The notes under the pieces are model-generated. The model did not search any database. It worked only from the letters and a program-made list of their open reading frames with translations, and was not told the DNA's origin. A DNA stretch of 64,000 nucleotides from an uncultured Prevotella sp. (lineage in GTDB: Bacteria > Bacteroidota > Bacteroidia > Bacteroidales > Bacteroidaceae), in the NCBI GenBank assembly GCA_905233165.1, contig CAJODL010000005.1:62001-126000 (forward strand), read 5' to 3'. Positions 45,900-56,598 of this stretch are shown here, one piece after another. A program made the position numbers and the translations under genes. Every line of letters starts with the position of its first letter. Within the stretch, counting starts at the first letter, position 1.

Positions 45900-47072
45900 A
45901 TGTTAGACAAATCAAGTAAGATATATGTTGCGGGGCATCATGGATTGGTGGGTTCTGCAATATGGAACAATCTCAAGGCTCGTGGGTATAACAATCTCGT
46001 AGGTCGTTCTCACAAGGAACTGGACTTGACAGATCAGGTTGCAGTAAAGGCTTTCTTTGATGAGGAGAAGCCTGATGCAGTAGTGTTGGCAGCCGCCTTT
46101 GTGGGTGGTATTATGGCGAACAGCCTTTATAGGGCAGACTTTATCATGATGAACATGAAGATACAGTGTAATGTCATCAGCGAGGCTTATGCTCATGGTG
46201 TGAAGAAGCTGCTTTTCCTGGGCAGCACCTGCATCTATCCAAAGAATGCTCCACAGCCAATGTCAGAAGATTGTCTGCTGACAAGCCCTCTGGAATATAC
46301 CAATGAGGAATATGCCATAGCAAAGATAGCTGGCCTGAAGATGTGCGAATCGTACAACCTGCAGTATGGCACCAACTATATTGCTGTGATGCCAACAAAC
46401 CTGTATGGTCCGCAGGATAACTTCCATTTAGAAAACTCACATGTTATGCCAGCCATGATGCGAAAGATTTATCTCGCAAAACTCATTCACGATGGCGACT
46501 GGGACGCTATTGTTACAGATATGAACAAACGCCCTGTTGAAGGAGTTAATGGAGATGCTTCACATGAAGAAATAGAGGCTGTTTTGGCCAAGTATGGCAT
46601 CGAGAACAACAAGGTAACTCTCTGGGGAACAGGCACTCCTCTCAGGGAATTCCTTTGGTCGGAGGATATGGCAGACGCTTCTGTTCATTGCCTGTTGAAT
46701 GTAGATTTCAAGGACATCATCGGAATCGAGAAATATTCTTCAGTACACTATGGTGTCTCTGCTGACGGACAGGTTGACAGAAACCACTCTGCAGGTCGTG
46801 GTGGCGCAATACCTTCTTTGGGAGAGATTCGCAACTGCCACATCAATGTTGGAACAGGAAAGGAGCTCACCATTCGAGAACTCTCAGAATTGGTTTGCAA
46901 GGCTGTAGGCTTCGAGGGCGAGGTGGCTTTCGACAGCACAAAACCTGACGGAACAATGAGAAAACTCATCTCTGTTGACAAACTGCATCGCTTAGGATGG
47001 ACCCACAAGATTGAGATAGAAGATGGAGTGAAGATGCTGTTTGAATGGTACAAAGAGAGTTTAATGGCTTAA
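45900..47072 (+). CDS. fcl: GDP-L-fucose synthase
   Basis: 390 residues; turns GDP-4-keto-6-deoxymannose into GDP-L-fucose for surface glycans. The NAD(P)-binding GHHGLVGSAI motif, LAAAFVGGIMAN, GSTCIYP and the catalytic YAIAKIAG (Tyr/Lys) are present, as is NLYGPQDNFHLENSHVMPAM. It is about 70 residues longer than the E. coli enzyme, due to an insert (around VTDMNKRPVEGVNGDASHEE and HYGVSADGQVDRNH). The heptamer/octamer array spans its stop and reaches the next start codon. Confidence 0.94.
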   Translation: MLDKSSKIYVAGHHGLVGSAIWNNLKARGYNNLVGRSHKELDLTDQVAVKAFFDEEKPDAVVLAAAFVGGIMANSLYRADFIMMNMKIQCNVISEAYAHGVKKLLFLGSTCIYPKNAPQPMSEDCLLTSPLEYTNEEYAIAKIAGLKMCESYNLQYGTNYIAVMPTNLYGPQDNFHLENSHVMPAMMRKIYLAKLIHDGDWDAIVTDMNKRPVEGVNGDASHEEIEAVLAKYGIENNKVTLWGTGTPLREFLWSEDMADASVHCLLNVDFKDIIGIEKYSSVHYGVSADGQVDRNHSAGRGGAIPSLGEIRNCHINVGTGKELTIRELSELVCKAVGFEGEVAFDSTKPDGTMRKLISVDKLHRLGWTHKIEIEDGVKMLFEWYKESLMA

Positions 47073-47119
47073 TGGCTTAGTAGCTTAATAGTTCAATATT
47101 CAATGGTCAATGTTCAATA
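47061..47119. repeat. 8-mer then 7-mer tandem array spanning a stop and a start codon
   Basis: Three 8-bp units (TTAATGGC type) pass into five 7-bp units (TTCAATA/TTCAATG type). They contain the fcl stop codon and the ATG plus first codons of the Sua5-like gene. Confidence 0.9.
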
Positions 47120-47678
47120 TACTAAGGATATCGCTGAGGCTGTAAAGGTGATGCGGGCTGGTGGGGTGATACTCTACCCTACTGATACTGTTTGGGGCAT
47201 CGGATGTGATGCTACGAATGCTGAGGCTGTTGCCAAGATTTATGCTATAAAGAAACGTGCTGAATCGAAGGCTATGATTTGTCTTGTGGATTCCGATAAT
47301 CGCATACAGCGATATGTGAGGAATGTTCCAGAAGTAGCTTGGGATGTTATGACAATGTCAGAAAAGCCTACCACAGTGATACTGGATGGAGCTGACGGAT
47401 TGGCCAAGAACCTCATAGCAGAAGATGGTTCGATAGCAATGCGCATTACGCAAGAACCTTTCTCGAAGGAACTCTGTTACAGGATGCAGAAGCCTATCGT
47501 CTCGACAAGTGCCAACATCAGCGGCGAGCCTGCAGCACAAAACTACTGCGACATATCAGAAGAGATAAGAAATGCTGTAGATTATATCTGCACCTCTCGT
47601 CGTCAGGAGCATCAGCCACACAAACCATCGTCTATAATCCGCATAAGACAGAATGGCGAATTTGAAATTATCAGATAA
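47103..47678 (+). CDS. L-threonylcarbamoyladenylate synthase (Sua5/YrdC family)
   Basis: 191 residues; makes the threonylcarbamoyl-AMP used for the t6A37 modification of tRNA. GGVILYPTDTVWGIGCDA near residue 20 and SIAMRITQEPF, VSTSANISGEPA near 125-135 are family blocks. The chosen ATG and next few codons (MVNVQYT) are written by the heptamer array, so the first residues may be a recent addition. It overlaps the ClC gene by 26 nt. Its product modification is further processed by MtaB, encoded at 55.3 kb. Confidence 0.93.
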   Translation: MVNVQYTKDIAEAVKVMRAGGVILYPTDTVWGIGCDATNAEAVAKIYAIKKRAESKAMICLVDSDNRIQRYVRNVPEVAWDVMTMSEKPTTVILDGADGLAKNLIAEDGSIAMRITQEPFSKELCYRMQKPIVSTSANISGEPAAQNYCDISEEIRNAVDYICTSRRQEHQPHKPSSIIRIRQNGEFEIIR

Positions 47679-49437
47679 TATCCTTACTTGGAGGCAGAAG
47701 CACTTTTCGGACAAGAGATTCATCCTTGTCCTGGCCTTCTTTGTAGGCATCTTTGCTGCCCTCGCAGCTTTTGTGCTCCACTCTCTGATACATATCATTC
47801 AAAAACTTCTTACTGTAGAGATTGGTGCCAATCAGTATAACTGGATGTACCTTATACTTCCAGTAATAGGTATATTCATCACTATGCTGTTTGTGCATTA
47901 TGTGGTTCGAGACAATATCTCTCATGGTATCACCCGAATACTGTATGCCATATCCTCGAAGCGTTCCCGACTGAAAGCCCATAACTGCTGGTCTTCTGTT
48001 GTAGCCTCAGCAGTCACTATCGGCTTTGGTGGTTCTGTAGGTGCCGAGGCGCCTATTGTGCTTACCGGTTCTGCAATAGCAAGTAACCTGGGACAGCTGT
48101 TCCGCATGAACAACAAAACGCTGATGCTACTCGTAGGATGTGGTGCAGCAGCAGCTATTGCAGGAATCTTTAAGGCACCAATAGCAGGACTCGTCTTTAC
48201 CATCGAGGTGCTGATGATAGACCTCACTATGGCATCGATATCTCCTATACTGATAGCATCAGTAACAGCAACCTGTTTCACATACGTCCTTGTGGGAGAT
48301 GCGAAGCTGTTCACCTTCACACTCGAAAACCCTTGGGTGGTAAATCGTGTGCCATCAAACATACTGTTAGGTATTGCCTGCGGATTGGTATCGCTATACT
48401 TCATAAGGATGATGACCTTCTGCGAAGGAATTTTTATCAAGATACACAATCGCTACATAAAACTGATACTTGGCGGCATAGTGCTCAGTTCGCTATTGTT
48501 CCTCTTCCCAGCCCTTTATGGCGAAGGGTATTCATCAATAAACATCTTGCTCAGTGGTGACACAAACAATCTCCAACAGCTTACCACAAAGACATTCTTT
48601 GCTGGCGGAGGAACCATGACACTGTTGGCATATGTAGGGTGTGTTATCCTGACGAAAGCCTTTGCGACAGCAAGCACAAACGGCGCAGGAGGATGTGGCG
48701 GAACATTCGCACCATCACTGTTCATAGGGGCCTTCGTCGGATTCCTCTTTGGAAGCCTTTGGAACCTTTATGAGCTGGGCCCTTTCTTCCCTGTAGAGAA
48801 TGCCACACTATTGGGTATGGCTGGAGTGATGTCAGGAGTGATGCATGCCCCATTGACTGGTGTCTTCCTCATAGCAGAACTGACAGCAGGATATGACCTC
48901 TTCATGCCTCTGATGATAGTCAGCGTCTTTGCTTATCTCACCATTCTGCTCTTCGAGCCCCACTCTATCTACGGAATGCGACTGGCTCGACAGGGAAAGC
49001 TGATAACACACCATACAGACCACTCGGTACTCACCCTGATGACCCTCGATAGCGTCATCGACAGAGAATTCACGCCAGTAGAGCCTGACATCGAAATGGG
49101 ACAACTGGTGCACGCCCTGAGCAAAAGCTATAGCGAGGTGATACCAGTATTGGGACCAGCCAATAATCTGCTTGGAGAGATAGACATAAACAAGATAAGA
49201 CACATCATATTCCGCACAGAACTGTATAACCACTTCAAGGTGTCGCAGCTGATGCAGCAGCCAAAGACAAAGCTGAGGTTGGGCGACCCTATCGAAGAAG
49301 TGATGCAGGCTTTCGACAAATATAACTCGCAGTATCTGCCTGTAATAGATGACGAAGGACAACTGTATGGATATGTATCAAGAACCCACCTGCTGACACA
49401 ATATCGCCAGATGGTGGCAGACTTCTCAAACGAATAG
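47653..49437 (+). CDS. ClC family chloride channel/antiporter with CBS domains
   Basis: 594 residues; about ten membrane helices (residues 20-430), then two CBS domains (about 455-590, e.g. [20 protein letters not shown] and [18 protein letters not shown]). The ion-path blocks are [16 protein letters not shown] (the gating Glu is present, though the usual GREGP is altered) and [17 protein letters not shown]. It moves chloride or another anion across the inner membrane; CBS domains usually sense nucleotides. The PyrD gene starts 1 nt after its stop. Confidence 0.92.
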   Translation: MANLKLSDNILTWRQKHFSDKRFILVLAFFVGIFAALAAFVLHSLIHIIQKLLTVEIGANQYNWMYLILPVIGIFITMLFVHYVVRDNISHGITRILYAISSKRSRLKAHNCWSSVVASAVTIGFGGSVGAEAPIVLTGSAIASNLGQLFRMNNKTLMLLVGCGAAAAIAGIFKAPIAGLVFTIEVLMIDLTMASISPILIASVTATCFTYVLVGDAKLFTFTLENPWVVNRVPSNILLGIACGLVSLYFIRMMTFCEGIFIKIHNRYIKLILGGIVLSSLLFLFPALYGEGYSSINILLSGDTNNLQQLTTKTFFAGGGTMTLLAYVGCVILTKAFATASTNGAGGCGGTFAPSLFIGAFVGFLFGSLWNLYELGPFFPVENATLLGMAGVMSGVMHAPLTGVFLIAELTAGYDLFMPLMIVSVFAYLTILLFEPHSIYGMRLARQGKLITHHTDHSVLTLMTLDSVIDREFTPVEPDIEMGQLVHALSKSYSEVIPVLGPANNLLGEIDINKIRHIIFRTELYNHFKVSQLMQQPKTKLRLGDPIEEVMQAFDKYNSQYLPVIDDEGQLYGYVSRTHLLTQYRQMVADFSNE

Positions 49438-49438
49438 T

Positions 49439-50392
49439 ATGGCAAAGATAAATGTAAACATCGGGGCTCTGAGCCTCAAGAACCCAGTAATGACAGCCTC
49501 TGGCACCTTCGGATTTGGCACAGAGTTTTCTGACTTCGTACCTCTTGAAGAAATTGGAGGCATCATAGTAAAAGGTACGACCTTAGAACCACGACAGGGT
49601 AATGACTATCCACGTATGGCGGAGACAGCAAGTGGTATGCTCAACTGTGTAGGGTTGCAAAACAAAGGTGTAGATTATTTCTGTAAGAACATATACCCTA
49701 CTCTCTTCCCAAAAGATGGCGCAGCAGAAAAGAAACCAACCATCATAGTAAATGTCTCAGGTTCCTCACCTGAAGACTACGCAGAATGTGCTGCCCGCAT
49801 TGATGAACTGGAGAATGTGCCTGCAATAGAATTGAACATTTCCTGCCCAAATGTAAAGCATGGAGGAATGGCATTCGGCACCACCTGTGCTGGAGCATCA
49901 AGTGTGGTGAAGGCAGTCAGAAAGGCTTATCACAAAACCCTCATCGTAAAGCTGTCTCCAAACGTAACAGACATCACAGAGATAGCGAGAGCCGTTGAAG
50001 CAGAAGGTGCTGATAGTGTTTCGCTCATCAATACTCTGATGGGAATGGCGATAGACATAGAGAAATACAATCCCAACAAGCCATCAACGCTAAAAGAGTT
50101 GTCACTACTCTCGATAGGCACTGGAGGTCTGTCTGGTCCTTGTGTAAAACCAGTAGCACTGCGAATGGTATATCAGGTTGCAAAGAGTGTAAAGATACCA
50201 GTAGTAGGACTGGGTGGCATTATGTGTGCAAAGGATGCAATAGAATTCCTGATGGCAGGAGCAACAGCAATAGAAATCGGAACAGCAAACTTCATTGACC
50301 CAGCAGTAACAATAAAGGTACGCGATGGTATCAACAAATGGCTGGATGACCACAATATCAACGACATACACGATATCATAGGAGTTCTGTGA
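49439..50392 (+). CDS. pyrD: Dihydroorotate dehydrogenase, class 1B catalytic subunit
   Basis: 317 residues; oxidises dihydroorotate to orotate in pyrimidine synthesis. FMN and substrate motifs: [13 protein letters not shown] at the start, [24 protein letters not shown] with the catalytic-base cysteine near residue 136, and [20 protein letters not shown]. Class 1B enzymes need the PyrK electron-transfer subunit, usually next door; none is in this window. The tamB-like gene begins with a GTG that overlaps the stop (GTGA). Confidence 0.95.
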   Translation: MAKINVNIGALSLKNPVMTASGTFGFGTEFSDFVPLEEIGGIIVKGTTLEPRQGNDYPRMAETASGMLNCVGLQNKGVDYFCKNIYPTLFPKDGAAEKKPTIIVNVSGSSPEDYAECAARIDELENVPAIELNISCPNVKHGGMAFGTTCAGASSVVKAVRKAYHKTLIVKLSPNVTDITEIARAVEAEGADSVSLINTLMGMAIDIEKYNPNKPSTLKELSLLSIGTGGLSGPCVKPVALRMVYQVAKSVKIPVVGLGGIMCAKDAIEFLMAGATAIEIGTANFIDPAVTIKVRDGINKWLDDHNINDIHDIIGVL

Positions 50393-53300
50393 AGCACGTC
50401 ATAAGAACTATAATATGGTTTATTGTTGCAGTATATGCAATTGTCTTCATAGTACCTAAGATTCCTTGGGTACAGAAGACCATTGCAGAAAAGACCCAGA
50501 CGCTATTGTCACAAAAACTGGGTACGAAGGTAAGCATAGGCAATATCGACATACGCTTTCCTAATCGTATTATCATAGATCAGGTATATATCTATGATCA
50601 GGCAAAGAAGGAGATGTTGCGTACTGGTCGTGTGGCAGCGACGATAGACCTGTTACCGCTTTTTGAAAGCAGATACTCCATAAGTGCTGTACAGTTGTTT
50701 GGTACAAATGTAAACATTTATCATAAGGCCGACTCAACGCTGAACTGCCAATTTGTTATTGATTCCCTGAAATCGAAGGAGAAGTCTTCGACGCCTTTAG
50801 ACCTACACATCACATCAATAATAATACGCAATGGAGAAGCCAACTTCGACAGCATCGGAATAAAGAAACTGTCTGCCAATATTGTTCTTAATCGTCTTAC
50901 TGACGACTCGCTGAATGTGACAATAAAGCGCACATCGTTTATAGACAATTCCGGAATGATAGTAAAGGAACTAAACGGAAATATATGGGCAAATTTCACA
51001 AAATCAGATTTCGATATACCATACTGGCACCTAAAGCTACCATCATCTGAGATAAATCTTGACAGAATTCATATAAACAGGAATGCAGACAAGAAATATG
51101 ACTTTGATGGTTCGATATATTTTCCGCAACTATCCCTGGATGACTTCACACCAGTATTGTCATCATACGGCATAACGATACCAGACATATTACAAACCAT
51201 AAAGCTGGAAGGAAAGGTAAACGTTGAGAAAACATCAACATCATACCAAGCAACACTTAACCTTAATTCTAAAAATACAGACGAAATCACCATTAGTGCT
51301 TCAGCAACATCAAAGGACAACAAACATGATGTTTTGATAAGCCGTTTTCACGTAAAGGAAAACATACTATCAGCAATAAACAATATCACAAAACTGCCAA
51401 ATGAAGTACTGAGGCTTGGCACCTTAGATGCTAAGGGACGTCTGACTGCAGAAGGTGATGTTAATCATCTGACTCAAATGACGATAGATGCTGACGCCCA
51501 AGCTTCGAGAATAGGTTCTGTTGATGTGAATGGTGCATATAAAAACGATTATCTGAAACTGAGTATCAAGACGCCTAATCTGAATCTTAATGAAATAACA
51601 AAGAAGAGTCTCGGGAAAGTGGTATGCGACCTGAATATTGGTGCTGACATCATACAGAAAGATGAGATATATGACGTCAGGGCCATAAAAGTAGAAGGAA
51701 AGATACCCGAAATTACAATCCAAGAAAGAATATACAGGAACATCTCCGTAGACAGCAAATATGACAGAGGGCGCATCAAAGGTTTGTTTGCTATTAACGA
51801 CTCTAAGGCAAGAACCAATATAGACATTGATGCACTGCTGAACCAAAGGAGTTTTCAGATACATGTTCCAAAAGAAGGCAACAATAAAGATAAGAAAGTC
51901 AGCATCAAGGGTATAGATTTTGCTAACATATTGCCCAATATCCATAACCTGACAGCAGACATTACAGGCACCCACTTTGTAATGAAAAATGGTAAGGAAG
52001 TGGATGTTGACAATATACATATTGACAAGACATCCCCCAGTCGAGACAGTACAAAACTGATAGTATCCACAGACTTTGCACAATTGGAACTTTCTGGGGC
52101 GATAGACTTCAAAACCCTTCCATATTCTATTGCCAACATTGTATCTCATCACCTCCCATCTGCCCCAGGACTTCCGAAACAACGCAAGGTTAACAACAAC
52201 TACTATATCGATGCACATATAAAAGATTTGCATACTATAAAGCAGTTTGTGGACATTCCATTAGAGATTACACGTCCGATAGATATAAACGGATATGTCA
52301 ATGATAAAGAGGAGCAGATAAATATTGCTGTTGATGCTCCTATGCTGAGGTACAACAATATAGAACTTACAGGAACACGTTTGTCAATATGGACTCCTGA
52401 GGATGGTATTCATGCAGCATTGGAAACCTTATTGAATACAGAAAAAGGAAGGGTAAGTCTGAATACCGTCATGAAGGCAGCAGATGATAAGATGCTTACA
52501 GAATTCACATGGGATAATATGCGAAAAAATATTTTTCGCGGAAAGTTATCAGCAATGTCAGAATTCTATCCTACACTTGGAGGCGGAAAGGCTATGCGCA
52601 CCAACATACCTATTTCGCACTTTGAGGTAGGAGACACACTATGGAGCATAACATCAAAAGGTGTGGAATACCATGACGGAAAACTAATCATCAACAACCT
52701 TGTTGTGGGTAATGATAATCAAAGCATTAACATCAATGGAATAGCATCAAAGGAGATGGAAGATTCGATGACGGTAAACCTGCATAATATAAATGTAAGG
52801 TATATTACCGACCTCATAGATTTCAATCCGAAATTCTTTGATGGCTATGCATCTGGACAGGTTACAGCACACAGTGTTTTCAGCGACATAATGGCAAATG
52901 GACATTTGGAAGTTGCAAAGTTCAAATTCAATCATGGAGACTTTGGAACGTTATATGCTGATGCCAGTTATTCCAACCTTTCACGCTCAATTGATATTGA
53001 TGCCGTCTGTCTTGACGAAGGAGACAGGAGAACAAAAATCGATGGCTTTATCTCACCGCAAGAGAATACTATAGACTTAGCCATAAATACTCACAATACT
53101 CATTTGGGATTCCTCAATGCCTTCTGTAAATCATTCATGAAGAATGTTGATTTGCAAGCCAATGGAGATGTACGTCTACATGGAACATTTAGCGAACTGA
53201 ATCTCACAGGACAGTTGGTTACTGATGGAGACTTTTCTATCATTGCCAATGGATGCAGATATAATATGCCAAAAGATACTATCAAGTTAGGTATCAACGA

Positions 53301-54705
53301 AATACTCTTTGACGGCATTCCTATCAAGGATAAAGATGGTAATATAGCACGACTCTATGGAGGTGTATATCATAACCACCTGAAGAAAATTTCTTACGAT
53401 TTGCAAGCACATACAGATCGTTTCTTGGCATACGATTTCCCAGAACTGAAATCACAAAAAGCTCCAGATGCATCAAATATTTATTGTGGTGTAGCATATA
53501 TTGATGGAGATATAAGAATAAAGGGTAATGACAATGATGTATCACTCAATGGAGAGGTGAATGCCCAAAAAGGTACTTTCATAACTTATAACAGTACATC
53601 TCCTGATGCCATCACATCGAAGGATTTCATTAGCTGGCATAGTATGACAGATGCTGATAATCCCGATAATCCTGATATTGTCAAGACTAATCCTTCTACA
53701 ACATCGCCAAATGTTACAGGAAACATACGCTTCACCTTCCTTGTTACAGTACATCCAGAAGTAAAACTTCACATAATGATGGATGCTATTACGGGTGATT
53801 ATATAGACTTTTATGGAGGTGGCAACCTGCGCATCAGTTACTACAACAAGGGGGCTTTTGAGATTTTCGGAAACTATGGAATAGATAATGGTATCTACCA
53901 CATGACTATACAAAATCTCCTCAGGCGAGACTTTGACTTTATTAAGGGTAGTGTCATAAACTTTGGTGGTCCACCAAATCTTGCAAATCTAAATCTGCAA
54001 GCAATGTATCGTTTGAATAGCGTACCACTCTCCGATCTTGGTATCGGTTCTTCATTCAAAGCGAATAATGTCCCTGTCAACTGCTTGATGAATATAAGTG
54101 GCACACCAGATAGACCATTGGTAGAATTCTCTCTCGACCTGCCATCTCTTTCATCTGATGCAAAACAGATGGTTAGTTCTGTGATAAACAGCGATGAAAC
54201 AATGAACCAACAAGTTCTCTATCTCCTTGCAATAGGACGATTCTATTCACAAAGTACTTCTGGCAATGCTAATTCTATGGGTACCACCACTACAACTACG
54301 ACAGGCACCAGCCAGACTTCACTTGCTATGCAAAGTTTCTTGAGTGGCACACTATCGCAGCAGTTAAATCAGATAATAAATGGTGTAGTGAAGAATAACA
54401 ACTGGTCTGTTGGTGCCAACGTAACACCAGGAACAGATGGATTCAGTAATGCAGAGTATGAAGGATTGTTGAGCGGAAAGATGTTCAATAACCGACTCAT
54501 CTTCAATGGACAGTTCGGTTATCGTGACAATATAATGAAGAACACTCAGAACTTTATAGGCGACTTCAGCCTGCAATATCTGCTGACACCTAATGGCAAT
54601 ATATCATTAAAGGTATATAATCAAAGTAACGACAGATACTTTACACGTTCCTCACTCAACACCCAAGGTGTTGGTATAGTTTTCCAGAAGGAATTCGGAA
54701 AGTAG
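50389..54705 (+). CDS. TamB-like translocation and assembly module protein (DUF490)
   Basis: 1438 residues. An N-terminal membrane anchor ([19 protein letters not shown]) is followed by an AsmA-like start ([27 protein letters not shown]) and a very long repetitive beta structure, ending in the DUF490 C-terminal domain (from about [20 protein letters not shown] to [12 protein letters not shown]). Such proteins bridge the envelope and are linked to outer-membrane protein or lipid transport. A Thr-rich run (GTTTTTTTG) lies near residue 1305. The GTG start overlaps the pyrD stop. Bacteroidetes often carry TamB without a neighbouring TamA; none is seen here. Confidence 0.88.
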   Translation: MKHVIRTIIWFIVAVYAIVFIVPKIPWVQKTIAEKTQTLLSQKLGTKVSIGNIDIRFPNRIIIDQVYIYDQAKKEMLRTGRVAATIDLLPLFESRYSISAVQLFGTNVNIYHKADSTLNCQFVIDSLKSKEKSSTPLDLHITSIIIRNGEANFDSIGIKKLSANIVLNRLTDDSLNVTIKRTSFIDNSGMIVKELNGNIWANFTKSDFDIPYWHLKLPSSEINLDRIHINRNADKKYDFDGSIYFPQLSLDDFTPVLSSYGITIPDILQTIKLEGKVNVEKTSTSYQATLNLNSKNTDEITISASATSKDNKHDVLISRFHVKENILSAINNITKLPNEVLRLGTLDAKGRLTAEGDVNHLTQMTIDADAQASRIGSVDVNGAYKNDYLKLSIKTPNLNLNEITKKSLGKVVCDLNIGADIIQKDEIYDVRAIKVEGKIPEITIQERIYRNISVDSKYDRGRIKGLFAINDSKARTNIDIDALLNQRSFQIHVPKEGNNKDKKVSIKGIDFANILPNIHNLTADITGTHFVMKNGKEVDVDNIHIDKTSPSRDSTKLIVSTDFAQLELSGAIDFKTLPYSIANIVSHHLPSAPGLPKQRKVNNNYYIDAHIKDLHTIKQFVDIPLEITRPIDINGYVNDKEEQINIAVDAPMLRYNNIELTGTRLSIWTPEDGIHAALETLLNTEKGRVSLNTVMKAADDKMLTEFTWDNMRKNIFRGKLSAMSEFYPTLGGGKAMRTNIPISHFEVGDTLWSITSKGVEYHDGKLIINNLVVGNDNQSININGIASKEMEDSMTVNLHNINVRYITDLIDFNPKFFDGYASGQVTAHSVFSDIMANGHLEVAKFKFNHGDFGTLYADASYSNLSRSIDIDAVCLDEGDRRTKIDGFISPQENTIDLAINTHNTHLGFLNAFCKSFMKNVDLQANGDVRLHGTFSELNLTGQLVTDGDFSIIANGCRYNMPKDTIKLGINEILFDGIPIKDKDGNIARLYGGVYHNHLKKISYDLQAHTDRFLAYDFPELKSQKAPDASNIYCGVAYIDGDIRIKGNDNDVSLNGEVNAQKGTFITYNSTSPDAITSKDFISWHSMTDADNPDNPDIVKTNPSTTSPNVTGNIRFTFLVTVHPEVKLHIMMDAITGDYIDFYGGGNLRISYYNKGAFEIFGNYGIDNGIYHMTIQNLLRRDFDFIKGSVINFGGPPNLANLNLQAMYRLNSVPLSDLGIGSSFKANNVPVNCLMNISGTPDRPLVEFSLDLPSLSSDAKQMVSSVINSDETMNQQVLYLLAIGRFYSQSTSGNANSMGTTTTTTTGTSQTSLAMQSFLSGTLSQQLNQIINGVVKNNNWSVGANVTPGTDGFSNAEYEGLLSGKMFNNRLIFNGQFGYRDNIMKNTQNFIGDFSLQYLLTPNGNISLKVYNQSNDRYFTRSSLNTQGVGIVFQKEFGK

Positions 54706-54738
54706 TTGAGAGTTGAAAGTTGAAAGTTGACAATTAAG
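54704..54738. repeat. Heptamer tandem array (AGTTGAA/AGTTGAG)
   Basis: Four AGTTGAn units and one AATTAAG begin inside the stop codon of the TamB-like gene. Confidence 0.88.
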
Positions 54739-54773
54739 ACCTGAAACCAGCTATAGTTTAGAGAAACAAAAAA

Positions 54774-54800
54774 AGGAATGCCCTAAGGCATTCCTTATCT
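54774..54800. terminator. Bidirectional rho-independent terminator
   Basis: Perfect 9-bp stem AGGAATGCC/GGCATTCCT around CTAA, with A-run before and T-rich sequence after, between converging genes. Confidence 0.9.
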
Positions 54801-54824
54801 TTCTGCTTGCAAGCAACAATATTA

Positions 54825-54983
54825 TTACTCAGCAACTGTGTCGTTAGCTACTGTGTCAGCTACTACTGTGTCAACTGCAGCTGTATCAACTGTGTCTGCT
54901 GCTTCTGTGTTAGCTGTCTTGTTACCGCAAGATACCATTGTCATAGCAACCATGGCTACGAACATGAAAACTAATTTCTTCAT
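54825..54983 (-). CDS. Very small Thr/Val/Asp-repeat lipoprotein
   Basis: 52 residues. A lipoprotein signal (MKKLVFMFVAMVAMTMVSC) with the acceptor Cys at 19 is followed by a 33-residue mature part made of repeated DTV words (AADTVDTAAVDTVVADTV, then NDTVAE). A -7 promoter element (TATCTTTG) precedes it and a terminator follows, so it is a complete single-gene unit. I do not know its function; abundant small lipoproteins of this kind might act as envelope spacers, which is speculation. Confidence 0.8.
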   Translation of the reverse strand: MKKLVFMFVAMVAMTMVSCGNKTANTEAADTVDTAAVDTVVADTVANDTVAE

Positions 54984-55036
54984 TTTTTCTAAGCTTTAAA
55001 TTAATTGTAAAACAATCTTGTTCATTAAAACGGTTG

Positions 55037-55044
55037 CAAAGATA
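55037..55044 (-). promoter_or_regulatory. -7 promoter element for the small lipoprotein
   Basis: TATCTTTG on the minus strand, 53 nt before the ATG. Confidence 0.7.
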
Positions 55045-55234
55045 AGTACTTTTTTCATATCTTGCAAGGATTTTTCACTATTTTTTTACTATTCTTTTGT
55101 AACTTTTTTGTAATTTGTTGTTTTTCAGTTATTTACATAGTGTGAATAAATGTTAAATTTATTTTGTGTTCGTACACAAAGACGAAAAAACGTACTTTTT
55201 AAGGATTTTTATTGCATATTTCGTAGTTTTTTTT

Positions 55235-55242
55235 TAATTTTG
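55235..55242 (+). promoter_or_regulatory. -7 promoter element abutting the mtaB start
   Basis: TAATTTTG ends 9 nt before the ATG at 55252, so the mRNA would be almost leaderless. Confidence 0.68.
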
Positions 55243-55251
55243 CAAAAGTTT

Positions 55252-56598
55252 ATGATAAACACACCGATATTTCAAGGCAAGAAAGCAGCTTATTATACAT
55301 TAGGTTGTAAGTTAAATTTCTCTGAGACATCCACTTTTGGTAGGATGTTAGAAGAGTATGGTGTAAGACGTGCCAAGAAGGGCGAGAATGCCGACATTTG
55401 TATTATAAACACCTGTTCTGTTACAGAAACAGCAGATAGCAAGTCACGCCAACAGATAAGAAAGACCATAAAGAATCACCCAGGAGCATTTATTGTGGTA
55501 ACAGGATGTTATGCACAACTGAAGCCAGAAACGATAGTACAGATACCAGGCGTTGACTTGGTATTAGGAAGTAACGAAAAAGCAAAGCTCATCCAATTCC
55601 TTTCAGATAAGTATACAGAAAAAGAAGACGGCTTAAAGCAAAAAGCCGAATATAAGGTCACATCCCAGCCAAAAGAGATAACATCCTTCCAACCATCATG
55701 CTCTAAAGGTGAGAGAACACGTTACTGGCTTAAGGTGCAAGATGGTTGCAACTACTATTGTACATATTGTACTATCCCATACGCACGAGGAAATTCCCGC
55801 AATCCAAGCATAGAGTCTTTGGTAAAGCAAGCAGAACAAGCTGCCAGCGAAGGTGGTAAAGAGATAGTGCTGACTGGTGTCAACATTGGTGACTTTGGCA
55901 GAACGACAGGAGAATCATTCCTCGATCTGGTAAAAGCTCTCGATAAAGTGGAAGGAATAAAACGCTATAGGATATCATCATTGGAACCAGATCTGATTAC
56001 TGACGAGTTGATAGACTACTGCGCTCACAGCAGAGCTTTTATGCCACACTTCCATATTCCGCTCCAAAGCGGCAGCGATACTGTATTGAAATTGATGCAT
56101 CGTCACTATGACTCTGCATTATTCAAAGACAGAATACTACGCATCAAGGAAGCGATGCCCGATGCCTTCATAGGTGTTGATGTAATGGTAGGATGCAGAG
56201 GGGAAACACCTGAATGTTTTGAGGAAACATATAACCTGCTGAAGGAGCTCCCTGTTTCACAGCTTCATGTTTTTCCTTATAGTGAACGCCCTGGTACATC
56301 AGCCCTCAAGATACCATATGTTGTATCAGAAAAAGAGAAACACGAAAGGTCACAGCGGCTGCTGAAATTGTCCGACCAAAAGACAGAAACTTTTTACTTA
56401 TTATATATAAATAAGGTGAGAGAGGTACTTTTCGAGAAGGCCTCACGAGGAAAATCTATGCACGGATTTACAGACAACTATATACGAGTAGTACTTTCTC
56501 CATCCAACGCATCTGATGCTTATGACAACGAAATAGTAAAAGTAAAAATAACAAATATAAATCATGACAGAGCAAGCACAACAGCTATCATTGTTTGA
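55252..56598 (+). CDS. mtaB: tRNA t6A37 methylthiotransferase
   Basis: 448 residues; adds a methylthio group to t6A37 of tRNA (MiaB/MtaB family radical SAM enzyme). The N-terminal cluster domain starts YYTLGCKLNFSETSTFG with INTCSVTETADSKSRQ and VTGCYAQL; the radical SAM motif is QDGCNYYCTYCTIPYARG near residue 160; HIPLQSGSD is the family block; a TRAM domain ends it. The ATG chosen (MINTPIFQGKKAAYYT) follows the promoter directly; the longer frame would start upstream of that promoter. It acts after the Sua5-type enzyme encoded at 47.1 kb. It overlaps the glycosyltransferase gene by 35 nt. Confidence 0.94.
   Translation: MINTPIFQGKKAAYYTLGCKLNFSETSTFGRMLEEYGVRRAKKGENADICIINTCSVTETADSKSRQQIRKTIKNHPGAFIVVTGCYAQLKPETIVQIPGVDLVLGSNEKAKLIQFLSDKYTEKEDGLKQKAEYKVTSQPKEITSFQPSCSKGERTRYWLKVQDGCNYYCTYCTIPYARGNSRNPSIESLVKQAEQAASEGGKEIVLTGVNIGDFGRTTGESFLDLVKALDKVEGIKRYRISSLEPDLITDELIDYCAHSRAFMPHFHIPLQSGSDTVLKLMHRHYDSALFKDRILRIKEAMPDAFIGVDVMVGCRGETPECFEETYNLLKELPVSQLHVFPYSERPGTSALKIPYVVSEKEKHERSQRLLKLSDQKTETFYLLYINKVREVLFEKASRGKSMHGFTDNYIRVVLSPSNASDAYDNEIVKVKITNINHDRASTTAIIV

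Noticed and set aside
55150..55251. Longer N terminus for MtaB
   Set aside because: The extension lies upstream of the TAATTTTG element and has no family similarity.
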